This document shows, one piece after another, positions 1 to 6,053 of a stretch of 14,235 nucleotides of DNA. The stretch is from positions 2,533-16,767 of the forward strand of contig PMXH01000510.1 in assembly GCA_003165855.1 (NCBI GenBank), written 5' to 3'. The position numbers were made by a program, and so were the translations under genes. Below the pieces are notes generated by a model. It saw only the letters and a list, made by a program, of their open reading frames with translations. It had not been told where the DNA came from and did no database searches. Positions within the stretch are counted from its first letter, which is position 1. The number at the start of each line of letters is the position of its first letter. This DNA comes from Acidobacteriaceae bacterium. GTDB lineage: Bacteria > Acidobacteriota > Terriglobia > Terriglobales > Acidobacteriaceae.

Positions 1-1265
1 TGAAAGCTCTCATCGAATGCGGGATTTAGACTCCGCAACTCGTCGACCGTCAGATCCTGGAGCTCACATTGTTTTTCCAGGCACAGCTTCACCGCTTTGC
101 CGACCTGCTCGTGTGCGAGCCGGCTAGGAACTCCGCGGTTGACCAAGTAGGTTGCTGCCGCCCACGCGTTCATAAATCCCGACTGCGCGGCCTGGTTCAT
201 GCGCTCGTGACTAAACTCGACCGCCTTCATCCACCCCGCGACCAGCTGCAACAGCCCAAGGGCCGTATCCGCGGCATCGAACAAAGGCTCTTGCGTTTCC
301 TGCAAGTCTTTGTTGTAAGCCAGAGGCAAACCCTTCAACGCAACCATCAACGCCATTGCACTTCCGATCACGCGGCCGGCTTTGCCCCGCACCAGCTCGA
401 GAAGATCTGGATTCTTCTTTTGCGGCATGGCGCTGCTGCCTGTCGAATAAGCCTCAGGCAACTGCACAAAGCCGAACTCTTGCGAGGAGAAGATAATCAT
501 CTCCTCCGCCCACCGGCTCAAGTGCAGACCCAGGAGTGAGAGCGCGTTGACGAACTCCAGAACGAAATCGCGATCGCTGGTGGCGTCGATACTGTTCGCC
601 GTTGGACCGGAGAAGTCGAGCTCTTCCGCCATGAAGGCACGATCGAGCGGCAGAGTTGCACCGGCCACAGCGCCCGATCCCAGCGGACATAGGTTCAGGC
701 GCTTCCGGCAATCGGCGAGCCGGTCCGCGTCCCGCAAAAACATTTCGACATAGGCCAGCAGCCAATGAGCGACCAACACAGGCTCGGCGTGCTGCAAATG
801 CGTGTAAGCTGGCATGGCGGCGGCGCCAGCCTGATCAGCTCGGTCGGTGAAGGCTCCGCAGACTTCACTCAGTTCGCTTCGCAGTTGATCGATCGTCGCG
901 CGAACGTAGAGGCGGAGGTCGGTGGCGATCTGCTCGTTGCGGCTGCGCCCGCTATGCAACTTGTATCCAGTCTCGCCGATTCGTGCTACCAGCTGCCTTT
1001 CGACAAAATGATGCACGTCCTCGGCTTCATCGTCTTCCACCGGACCTTTAGACGTCGCCGCCATCTCGCCAATCTGCTGCATTCCTTCCAGAATGCCGAT
1101 GAGTTCGGCGGCGGACAGAACGCCGGCGTTCTTCAGGGCACGAGCATGGGCGCCGCTCGCCGCCAGTTCATAACTCAGCAGCATGCGGTCGAAATCAAAC
1201 GACCGCTGCCAACGCTCGAATTGCGGATCCAGCGGCTGCCGGAACCGGCCCGACCACATCTTCAT
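1..1265 (-). CDS. argH: Argininosuccinate lyase, 3' end cut by the window edge
   Basis: ArgH splits argininosuccinate into arginine and fumarate, the last step of arginine synthesis, in the cytoplasm. The minus-strand reading frame is open from the ATG at 1263-1265 to the window edge, giving 421 codons. Family members have about 460 residues, so roughly 40 C-terminal residues lie outside. Visible family motifs are the MKMWSGRF start, HSGRSRNEQIATD (residues 104-116), the THLQ segment with the conserved His (155-158) and the fumarase/lyase superfamily signature GSSAMPQKKNP (276-286), whose mobile loop carries the catalytic serine region. The start ATG overlaps the argG stop as ATGA, and GGAGG sits seven bases before it inside argG, so the two are probably translationally coupled. 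Six bases downstream is a second ATG, but the first has the better spacing and overlap. The call is firm; only the missing end is unknown. Confidence 0.97.
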   Translation of the reverse strand, partial: MKMWSGRFRQPLDPQFERWQRSFDFDRMLLSYELAASGAHARALKNAGVLSAAELIGILEGMQQIGEMAATSKGPVEDDEAEDVHHFVERQLVARIGETGYKLHSGRSRNEQIATDLRLYVRATIDQLRSELSEVCGAFTDRADQAGAAAMPAYTHLQHAEPVLVAHWLLAYVEMFLRDADRLADCRKRLNLCPLGSGAVAGATLPLDRAFMAEELDFSGPTANSIDATSDRDFVLEFVNALSLLGLHLSRWAEEMIIFSSQEFGFVQLPEAYSTGSSAMPQKKNPDLLELVRGKAGRVIGSAMALMVALKGLPLAYNKDLQETQEPLFDAADTALGLLQLVAGWMKAVEFSHERMNQAAQSGFMNAWAAATYLVNRGVPSRLAHEQVGKAVKLCLEKQCELQDLTVDELRSLNPAFDESF

Positions 1266-2467
1266 CGCGCAACCTCCAGGCGAGCCCGCGCGCGTGTGCG
1301 CGAAGGCAGTCCGAGGATCCGGATGAATCCTTCCGCATCTTTCTGGTCGTAACTGTCGCCCATGGTGAACGACGAGAGATCGGTGCGATAGAGCGAGTGC
1401 TCGGACTCGCGGCTGACCACGGAAACGTTTCCTTTGTACAGAGAGAGCGTCACGGTGCCGGTCACTTCTGTCTGCGTGTTGGCGACAAAAGCGTCCAAGG
1501 CCTCGCGCAGCGGCGTAAACCACAGTCCGAAGTAAACAAGTTCCGCGTACTTCAGCCCTATGTGTTGCTTGAAGTGTGCGACCTCCCGCTCCAGGCACAA
1601 TGCTTCCAGTTCGCGATGCGCTGCGATCAGCAACGTTCCACCGGGCGTTTCATAACATCCGCGCGACTTCATGCCGACGAAGCGGTTCTCCACCAAATCC
1701 ACCCGGCCGATGGCGTTGCGCGCACCAATTTCGTTCAGCAACTCAACCAGAGACACCGGATCAAGCTTCATGCCGTCTACCGCGACCGGAATCCCTTTCT
1801 CGAAACCGACGGTCACTTGCTCGTTCTGGTCCGGCGCTTCTTGTGGAGAGCGAGTCATTTGCCACGTTGCCGGCAGAGGCGCATTCGCGGCATCTTCGAG
1901 TTCTCCACCTTCGTGACTAAGGTGCCAGAGATTGCGGTCCCGGCTGTGAATTTTCTCGCGGCTCGCTGCCACCGGGATGCCGTGCTGTTCGGCGTAATCG
2001 AGGCAATCTTCCCGCGATTTCAGCGACCACTCCCGCCACGGCGCGATCACTTTCAGCTCCGGCGCGAGCGCCTGATACGTCAACTCAAAACGAACCTGAT
2101 CGTTTCCCTTGCCGGTGCAGCCGTGCGCCACCGCGGTCGCACCCTCGCGCAGAGCGACTTCCACTTGATGCTTTGCGATCACGGGACGCGCCAGCGATGT
2201 GCCCAGCAGGTACTTATGCTCGTACACCGCGCCGGCCTGCAGCGCCGGAAAAACGTATCCCGTCAGAAACTCCTCGCGGAGATCCTCCACGATCACGTTG
2301 CTTGCGCCGGTCGCGTAGGCCTTCTCGACCACGGCTTCAATGTCATCGCCCTGGCCCACATCGCCCACCATCGCGATGACGCTGTAATCGTAGTTTTCTT
2401 TGAGCCACGGAATAATAATGGAGGTATCGAGTCCTCCGGAATAAGCAAGAACAACTTTTTCAGGCAT
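1262..2467 (-). CDS. argG: Argininosuccinate synthase
   Basis: ArgG joins citrulline and aspartate using ATP to make argininosuccinate, the penultimate step of arginine synthesis, in the cytoplasm. The 401-residue product has normal family length. It starts with the ATP-pyrophosphatase loop AYSGGLDTS (residues 8-16) and carries GCTGKGNDQVRFE around 116-128, part of the citrulline/aspartate site typical of the family. The ATG start has AAGGAG five bases upstream, lying within the end of argF. The two genes overlap by eight bases, and the far end overlaps argH by four (ATGA). The C-terminal tail is unusually rich in arginine, with five Arg among the last 13 residues, right over the argH ribosome-binding site. 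Regulation should follow the operon promoter upstream of argR. Identification is secure. Confidence 0.98.
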   Translation of the reverse strand: MPEKVVLAYSGGLDTSIIIPWLKENYDYSVIAMVGDVGQGDDIEAVVEKAYATGASNVIVEDLREEFLTGYVFPALQAGAVYEHKYLLGTSLARPVIAKHQVEVALREGATAVAHGCTGKGNDQVRFELTYQALAPELKVIAPWREWSLKSREDCLDYAEQHGIPVAASREKIHSRDRNLWHLSHEGGELEDAANAPLPATWQMTRSPQEAPDQNEQVTVGFEKGIPVAVDGMKLDPVSLVELLNEIGARNAIGRVDLVENRFVGMKSRGCYETPGGTLLIAAHRELEALCLEREVAHFKQHIGLKYAELVYFGLWFTPLREALDAFVANTQTEVTGTVTLSLYKGNVSVVSRESEHSLYRTDLSSFTMGDSYDQKDAEGFIRILGLPSRTRARARLEVAR

Positions 2468-3470
2468 GCGCGCTCCTTGCGGGCAGACGATCGCCGCCGC
2501 CCAGCAGCAAATAGATAATTGCTTTTTGTACGTGCAGGCGGTTTTCTGCCTGCTCGAAGATTAGAGACTGCTCCGAATCCATAACCGCATCCGTCACTTC
2601 CAACCCGCGATGCGCTGGCAGGCAGTGCAGGAACACCGCGTGGGGCGCGGCTTCCGCCATAAGTTCTGTATTCACTTGATAAGGCGGAAAGATCCGTGCG
2701 CGCTCGTTCTCCTGGCGCTCCTGCCCCATGCTTGTCCACGCATCCGTGTAAATCGCATCGGCTCCGGCAACCGCTTCGTGCGGATCGGTCAGCAAATGGA
2801 TTTCGGCTCCGGTCTCTTCGGCAATTTCACGCGCCGCGGCGACAATTTCCGCATCGGGCGCATAGCCCGGCGGAGTTGCCACGCGGATTGACGATCCCAG
2901 GCACGCACACGTCAGCAGCAATGAATGCGCCACATTGTTGCCGTCACCTACATAGGCCAGGCAACGGTCCTTTACATCTCCGAACCGCTCTATCAGCGTC
3001 AGATAATCGGCCAGCGCCTGGCAGGGATGCTCAAGATCGCTGAGCGCGTTAATCACCGGAACGGAAGCATGTTCCGCCATGCCGTCGATGGTCTGCTGCG
3101 AGTACGTGCGCAACACAATCAGGTCCACCCAGCGCTCCAGGTTGTGGGCCACGTCGCTCAACTTCTCGCGGGCATCGAGCCGTTCGTGAGTCTGGTCGAC
3201 GAACATCGCAGTGCCGCCCAGGCTCACCATTCCTGCCTCAAACGTCAGCCGGGTTCGCAGAGAGGGTTTCTCGAAGAACATCACCATCTGTCGGCCGGTG
3301 AGCACCCTGCGAAAGTCCGCGGGACGCGCCTTCATGATTCCAGCCAGATGCAGCACTGCGTTCGCACCCACGGGACCGAGATCGCGAGTCGAGACCAGGT
3401 CGGGACACCAAAACACTTGCGGAACTCTTTCGGGAGTGACCGCCATTCCGCCTTGCACATGACTATTCAA
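2460..3470 (-). CDS. argF: Ornithine carbamoyltransferase
   Basis: ArgF transfers the carbamoyl group of carbamoyl phosphate to ornithine, making citrulline in the cytoplasm. The product is 336 residues, slightly long for the family. Motifs in order are the carbamoyl-phosphate loop EKPSLRTR (67-74, with Leu where STRTR has Thr), HPCQ (148-151), the ornithine loop DAWTSMGQE (243-251) and HCLP (282-285). The SMG loop argues for ornithine rather than N-acetyl- or N-succinylornithine as substrate, since those variants lack it. The chosen start is a TTG at 3468-3470 because GGAG lies six bases upstream, directly after the TAA of the preceding small ORF. An in-frame GTG (codon 5) and ATG (codon 9) are less well spaced alternatives. 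The 3' end overlaps argG by eight bases. Confidence 0.96.
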   Translation of the reverse strand: MNSHVQGGMAVTPERVPQVFWCPDLVSTRDLGPVGANAVLHLAGIMKARPADFRRVLTGRQMVMFFEKPSLRTRLTFEAGMVSLGGTAMFVDQTHERLDAREKLSDVAHNLERWVDLIVLRTYSQQTIDGMAEHASVPVINALSDLEHPCQALADYLTLIERFGDVKDRCLAYVGDGNNVAHSLLLTCACLGSSIRVATPPGYAPDAEIVAAAREIAEETGAEIHLLTDPHEAVAGADAIYTDAWTSMGQERQENERARIFPPYQVNTELMAEAAPHAVFLHCLPAHRGLEVTDAVMDSEQSLIFEQAENRLHVQKAIIYLLLGGGDRLPARSAHA

Positions 3471-3480
3471 CTTTGACTCC

Positions 3481-3549
3481 TTACTTCTGAACCTGCGTAC
3501 CTGCCGGTTGCGATTTGTACTTGTACTGCGCGGCGACTGACTGACTCAT
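3481..3549 (-). CDS. Hypothetical 22-residue small protein inside the arginine operon
   Basis: This is a small open reading frame filling the argB-argF junction. Its ATG overlaps the argB stop as ATGA. A GAGG lies ten bases upstream within the last argB codons, and its TAA is followed at once by the argF ribosome-binding site (TAAGGAG). The peptide begins MSQSVAAQYKYK and continues with SQPAGTQVQK. It has five Gln and three Lys, no acidic residue, no Arg and no hydrophobic stretch, so it is a soluble, basic, probably disordered peptide. I recognise no family. It could be a real small protein, for example a partner of a neighbouring enzyme. It could instead be a reading frame kept only to carry ribosomes from argB to argF, or a remnant of a lost gene such as argD. 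The lack of Arg codons argues against a classical arginine attenuator peptide. The coding potential is seen; the function is unknown. Confidence 0.55.
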   Translation of the reverse strand: MSQSVAAQYKYKSQPAGTQVQK

Positions 3550-4331
3550 GAATAAGTAACCTCTGTGCCGCACGACAACTTGGTCAGATAAAACTGCGGC
3601 AGGATCTCCGCTTCGTTTGCGGGGAAAATTCTCACTCGTCCAACCCCTTGCTTCAGTGCCTGCCCGCAGGCCTGCAGTTTCGGCAGCATGCCTCCGCTGA
3701 TGATCGAAACGGCGGCCAGTTCGGCGGCCTGCTTCGTGCTCAGCCAGGGCATCACGATTCCGGCGGCATCTTTCACCCCCGGCACGTCGGTGAGAAAGAT
3801 CAGCGTATCGGCGTGGCAAGCCGCGGCGCAGGATGCCGCCATCTCATCGGCGTTGACGTTGTAGTATTCACCGTCGGCGCCCAATGCCAGCGACGCCAGA
3901 ACCGGGATTCCTCCCTGCTGCCACAGCGCTTCGATCCAGCACGGTTCCGCAAAACAAATCTCGCCCACAAATCCCAGATCGCGGCCGTGAACAAACTTCT
4001 TCCGGGCTCGGAATGTCATGCCGTCGCCGCCGCAAAACCCGATGGCCGGCATGCCCGCTGTCTGAATCGCTGCAACCAACTTCTTATTGATGATCCCAGC
4101 CAATACCATCAGCGCCGTGTCCCGAGTTTCCGCATCGGTGACGCGCAGGCCATCTACAAACTCACTCTTCTTGCCCAGGCGCTCCAGCATGCGGGTCAGC
4201 GCACTACCACCGCCATGAACTACGGCAACGCGGTGGCCGTCCTGCGCCAACTCTGCGATGGACTGAGCACACTTGCGCAGTGTCGCCGCATCTTCGATCG
4301 CCGCTCCGCCAATCTTCACCACGATCGTCAC
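3546..4331 (-). CDS. argB: Acetylglutamate kinase
   Basis: ArgB phosphorylates N-acetylglutamate with ATP, the second step of the acetylated ornithine pathway, in the cytoplasm. The 261-residue product has amino-acid kinase motifs: VVKIGG with the catalytic-type Lys6, VHGGGSA (38-44), NVNADEMA (158-165) and GGMLPKL with Lys218 (213-219). The start chosen is GTG at 4329-4331, which overlaps the argC stop as GTGA and follows a GGGAGG site. This gives a sequence beginning directly with the first beta strand. A GTG 24 bases further upstream would add eight residues over that ribosome site and is unlikely. The product is short, like the E. coli enzyme. It lacks the extra N-terminal helix known from arginine-inhibited acetylglutamate kinases, so feedback inhibition by arginine is probably absent (inference). 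Its stop overlaps the small ORF. Confidence 0.96.
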   Translation of the reverse strand: MTIVVKIGGAAIEDAATLRKCAQSIAELAQDGHRVAVVHGGGSALTRMLERLGKKSEFVDGLRVTDAETRDTALMVLAGIINKKLVAAIQTAGMPAIGFCGGDGMTFRARKKFVHGRDLGFVGEICFAEPCWIEALWQQGGIPVLASLALGADGEYYNVNADEMAASCAAACHADTLIFLTDVPGVKDAAGIVMPWLSTKQAAELAAVSIISGGMLPKLQACGQALKQGVGRVRIFPANEAEILPQFYLTKLSCGTEVTYS

Positions 4332-5371
4332 TGCAAACCCTCCCGCTCTTCCCACTCATACATCAGATTCATGTTCTGCACGGCCTGTCCTGCCGCGCCT
4401 TTCACCAGGTTGTCCACGCAGGAAACGAGCACCAGCCGCCGGCCGTCTTCGGCCAGACAGAAGCCCAGATCGCAATAGTTCGTGTGCAGCGAAAACTGCA
4501 CCTGCGGCAGTTTCGGTGTCGCAAATACTCGTACCCAATGCCTGCCCGAATAAAAATCACGCAGGCAAGACTCCACTTCCGCCGGCTTCATCGCCCGATT
4601 CAGATGGACGTAGATCGTCGACAGAATCCCGCGCGGAATGGGCAGCATATGAGGAGCAAAAGTCAGCTCCGCGTCGTCCAGCCCCAACTGCTCCACCATC
4701 TCTCCCAGGTGCCTGTGATTGAACACCGAGTAGGCGGACAGATTGTCGGCCACCGAAACGAAATGAGTACGCGACGTAGGAGCCTTGCCCGCTCCCGAGA
4801 CTCCCGACTTCGAGTCGGAAATAATCCCGCGCTCACGGTCAATCAATCCGGCCCGCAGGAGCGGAGCCAAAGCCAGAATCACTGAGGTCGCATAGCAGCC
4901 GGGATTCGCCACCAACTCAGCCGACGCGATACGGTCACCGTTCAACTCCGGCAGGCCATACACCGCTTTCGCCGTCAATTCCGCGGCCGTGACTGCGTCG
5001 GCGTCCTGGAATGAGTAGATGGCGCGATGCTGCGCGTGTTTCAGCCTCCACGCGCCACTCAGATCGATCACACGCAATCCTTGCGCGATCGCCTCCGGCA
5101 CCAGCGACCGCGATGCTTCATGCGGCGTAGCCAGGAAAAGTAACTGCACACCCTGACGTTTCAGTTCCGGCCACGATAGCGGTCGAAGCGGATAGCCTCC
5201 GTTGCCGGATAGCTCTGGAAACACCTCCGCCAAATCTGCCGCGCCATCGCTGCCCTCACGCCGCAGCAGTACAGGCTTTTCCAGCCGCGGATGGCGCTCG
5301 AGAATGCGCGTCAGCTCCAGCCCCGAATAGCCGCTCGCACCCAGCACCGCGCTTTTGAGCTTCCCAGACAT
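4328..5371 (-). CDS. argC: N-acetyl-gamma-glutamyl-phosphate reductase
   Basis: ArgC reduces N-acetylglutamyl phosphate to the semialdehyde with NADPH, the third step of the acetylated ornithine pathway, in the cytoplasm. The product has 347 residues, normal for the family. It shows the dinucleotide-binding loop GASGYSG (11-17), the active-site ANPGCYATS with the catalytic Cys159, SGVSGAGK (189-196), NHRHLGEM (218-225) and PHMLPIPRGIL (240-250). The ATG shares its A with the argR stop (TGATG), and GAGGAG lies 11 bases upstream inside argR. The stop overlaps the argB GTG. It is expected to be co-transcribed with argR and repressed through the ARG boxes upstream of argR. Identification is secure. 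Confidence 0.98.
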   Translation of the reverse strand: MSGKLKSAVLGASGYSGLELTRILERHPRLEKPVLLRREGSDGAADLAEVFPELSGNGGYPLRPLSWPELKRQGVQLLFLATPHEASRSLVPEAIAQGLRVIDLSGAWRLKHAQHRAIYSFQDADAVTAAELTAKAVYGLPELNGDRIASAELVANPGCYATSVILALAPLLRAGLIDRERGIISDSKSGVSGAGKAPTSRTHFVSVADNLSAYSVFNHRHLGEMVEQLGLDDAELTFAPHMLPIPRGILSTIYVHLNRAMKPAEVESCLRDFYSGRHWVRVFATPKLPQVQFSLHTNYCDLGFCLAEDGRRLVLVSCVDNLVKGAAGQAVQNMNLMYEWEEREGLQ

Positions 5372-5814
5372 CAGCCCAGCATCTCCTCGATCCGCACCGC
5401 AACCTTCTTGCCCGCGTCCTTATCGGGACAAACAATCAGGATCGTGTCGTCTCCGGCGATCGTGCCCACTACTTCCTCCCATTCCTGTTCATCGAGCGCT
5501 GCCGCCACCGGCTGAGCGCTGCCAATGATGGTCTTCACCACCAGCAAGTTCTGAGCGGGCCGCACATCCAAAACGAACTCTCGAACCAGCCGCTGCACCG
5601 GAGGTAAGGCCAACCCGGCAGCGCCTTCGCCTTGAGGCAGCGCGTAACCGGCCCCTGTCTTGCTCAAATTCAGCTCGTGAACGTCCCGCGACAGCGTTGC
5701 CTGCCCCACCTTGAATCCCCGCTTGCGCAACGCCCGCTGCAAATCTTCCTGGTTGACGATTGGCCCCTGTCTCAATGCTTCCAGAACGGCTCTCTGTCGC
5801 AGGACTTTATTCAT
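5371..5814 (-). CDS. argR: Arginine repressor ArgR
   Basis: ArgR is a hexameric, arginine-sensing DNA-binding protein that represses arginine synthesis genes. The 147-residue product has normal length. The N-terminal winged helix-turn-helix contains QATLSRDVHEL (38-48), and the C-terminal oligomerisation and arginine-binding domain contains GTIAGDDT (117-124), where the Asp pair contacts arginine in the family. It is the first gene of the operon it probably controls: two ARG boxes end directly in front of its ATG. That ATG has no Shine-Dalgarno sequence; the preceding bases are AT-rich operator DNA. No better in-frame start exists nearby, and the protein begins MNKVLRQRAVLEAL as expected. Translation must therefore start weakly or by another route, which would suit an autoregulated repressor needed in small amounts (inference). 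Confidence 0.97.
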   Translation of the reverse strand: MNKVLRQRAVLEALRQGPIVNQEDLQRALRKRGFKVGQATLSRDVHELNLSKTGAGYALPQGEGAAGLALPPVQRLVREFVLDVRPAQNLLVVKTIIGSAQPVAAALDEQEWEEVVGTIAGDDTILIVCPDKDAGKKVAVRIEEMLG

Positions 5815-5831
5815 GATGAATATTTATTCAT
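5811..5831 (-). other. Possible six-codon upstream ORF overlapping argR start
   Basis: An ATG at 5829-5831 opens a six-codon frame (MNKYSS) whose TGA overlaps the argR ATG as ATGA. It lies in the 3' arm of the operator inverted repeat and has no Shine-Dalgarno sequence. The overlap matches the coupling style used throughout the operon. However, the short frame may simply follow from the repeated ATGAATAAA that occurs both here and at the argR start. Weakly supported. Confidence 0.2.
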
Positions 5832-5852
5832 ATCTATGAATAAATATTCTCT
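5815..5852. promoter_or_regulatory. Pair of ARG boxes (ArgR operator)
   Basis: Two 18-bp sites lie side by side: 5815-5832 with core TGAATATTTATTCA, and 5835-5852 with core TGAATAAATATTCT, separated by two bases. The first matches the enterobacterial ARG-box core TGAATwwwwATTCA fully and the second misses one base. The pair begins directly downstream of the -10 element and covers the expected transcription start, a position that would block RNA polymerase. From memory, E. coli operators also use two boxes, spaced three bases apart, or two in the case of argR itself. The AT-rich block stands out sharply from the surrounding GC-rich DNA. Confidence 0.92.
5818..5849. repeat. Perfect 14-bp inverted repeat with 4-base loop
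   Basis: The arms GAATATTTATTCAT (5818-5831) and ATGAATAAATATTC (5836-5849) are exact reverse complements around ATCT. The repeat arises because the two near-palindromic ARG boxes are inverted copies of each other. If the transcript starts near 5848-5845, most of this repeat would sit at the 5' end of the mRNA and could fold into a hairpin three bases before the argR start codon. Confidence 0.9.
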
Positions 5853-5880
5853 ATCTTACAGGCCAGGCCCTCCCTGTCAA
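5853..5880 (-). promoter_or_regulatory. Sigma-70 promoter of the argRCBFGH operon
   Basis: On the minus strand there is a perfect -35 TTGACA (5875-5880), a 16-base spacer and a -10 TAAGAT (5853-5858, four of six matches to TATAAT). The predicted start of transcription is near 5848-5845, giving a leader of about 31-34 bases. The ARG boxes follow the -10 immediately, which supports the assignment. No equally good promoter for the opposite-facing glpF was found in the shared 5853-6053 spacer. Confidence 0.85.
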
Positions 5881-6053
5881 GGGAAAACATCGCCGCCTCT
5901 TAATGTTCTCGGTAACTGGCCCGCCCAGATAGCCAGTGCAGCCGCTGGGGTGGCAATCTTCGCGAGGGCCGAAAGCCGGAGCACAGCCTCAAATCCTTGC
6001 TAGACTACTCGCGGCTTGGATGTCTGCTGCGAGCCAGCCTAGGAGCACGCTGG

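Noticed and set aside
1397..2518. A 373-codon plus-strand frame opposite argG
   Set aside because: It is antisense to a clear argG over nearly its whole length, has no domain sense or ribosome site, and long antisense frames are common opposite GC-rich genes.
4332..4355. Upstream GTG start for argB adding eight residues
   Set aside because: Those codons cover the GGGAGG ribosome site of the GTG at 4329-4331, which overlaps the argC stop and starts directly at the kinase fold.
5960..6050. Riboswitch in the glpF leader (GGCCGAAAGCCGG-like segment)
   Set aside because: No conserved core of a known riboswitch class could be matched, and the small stem alone is not evidence.
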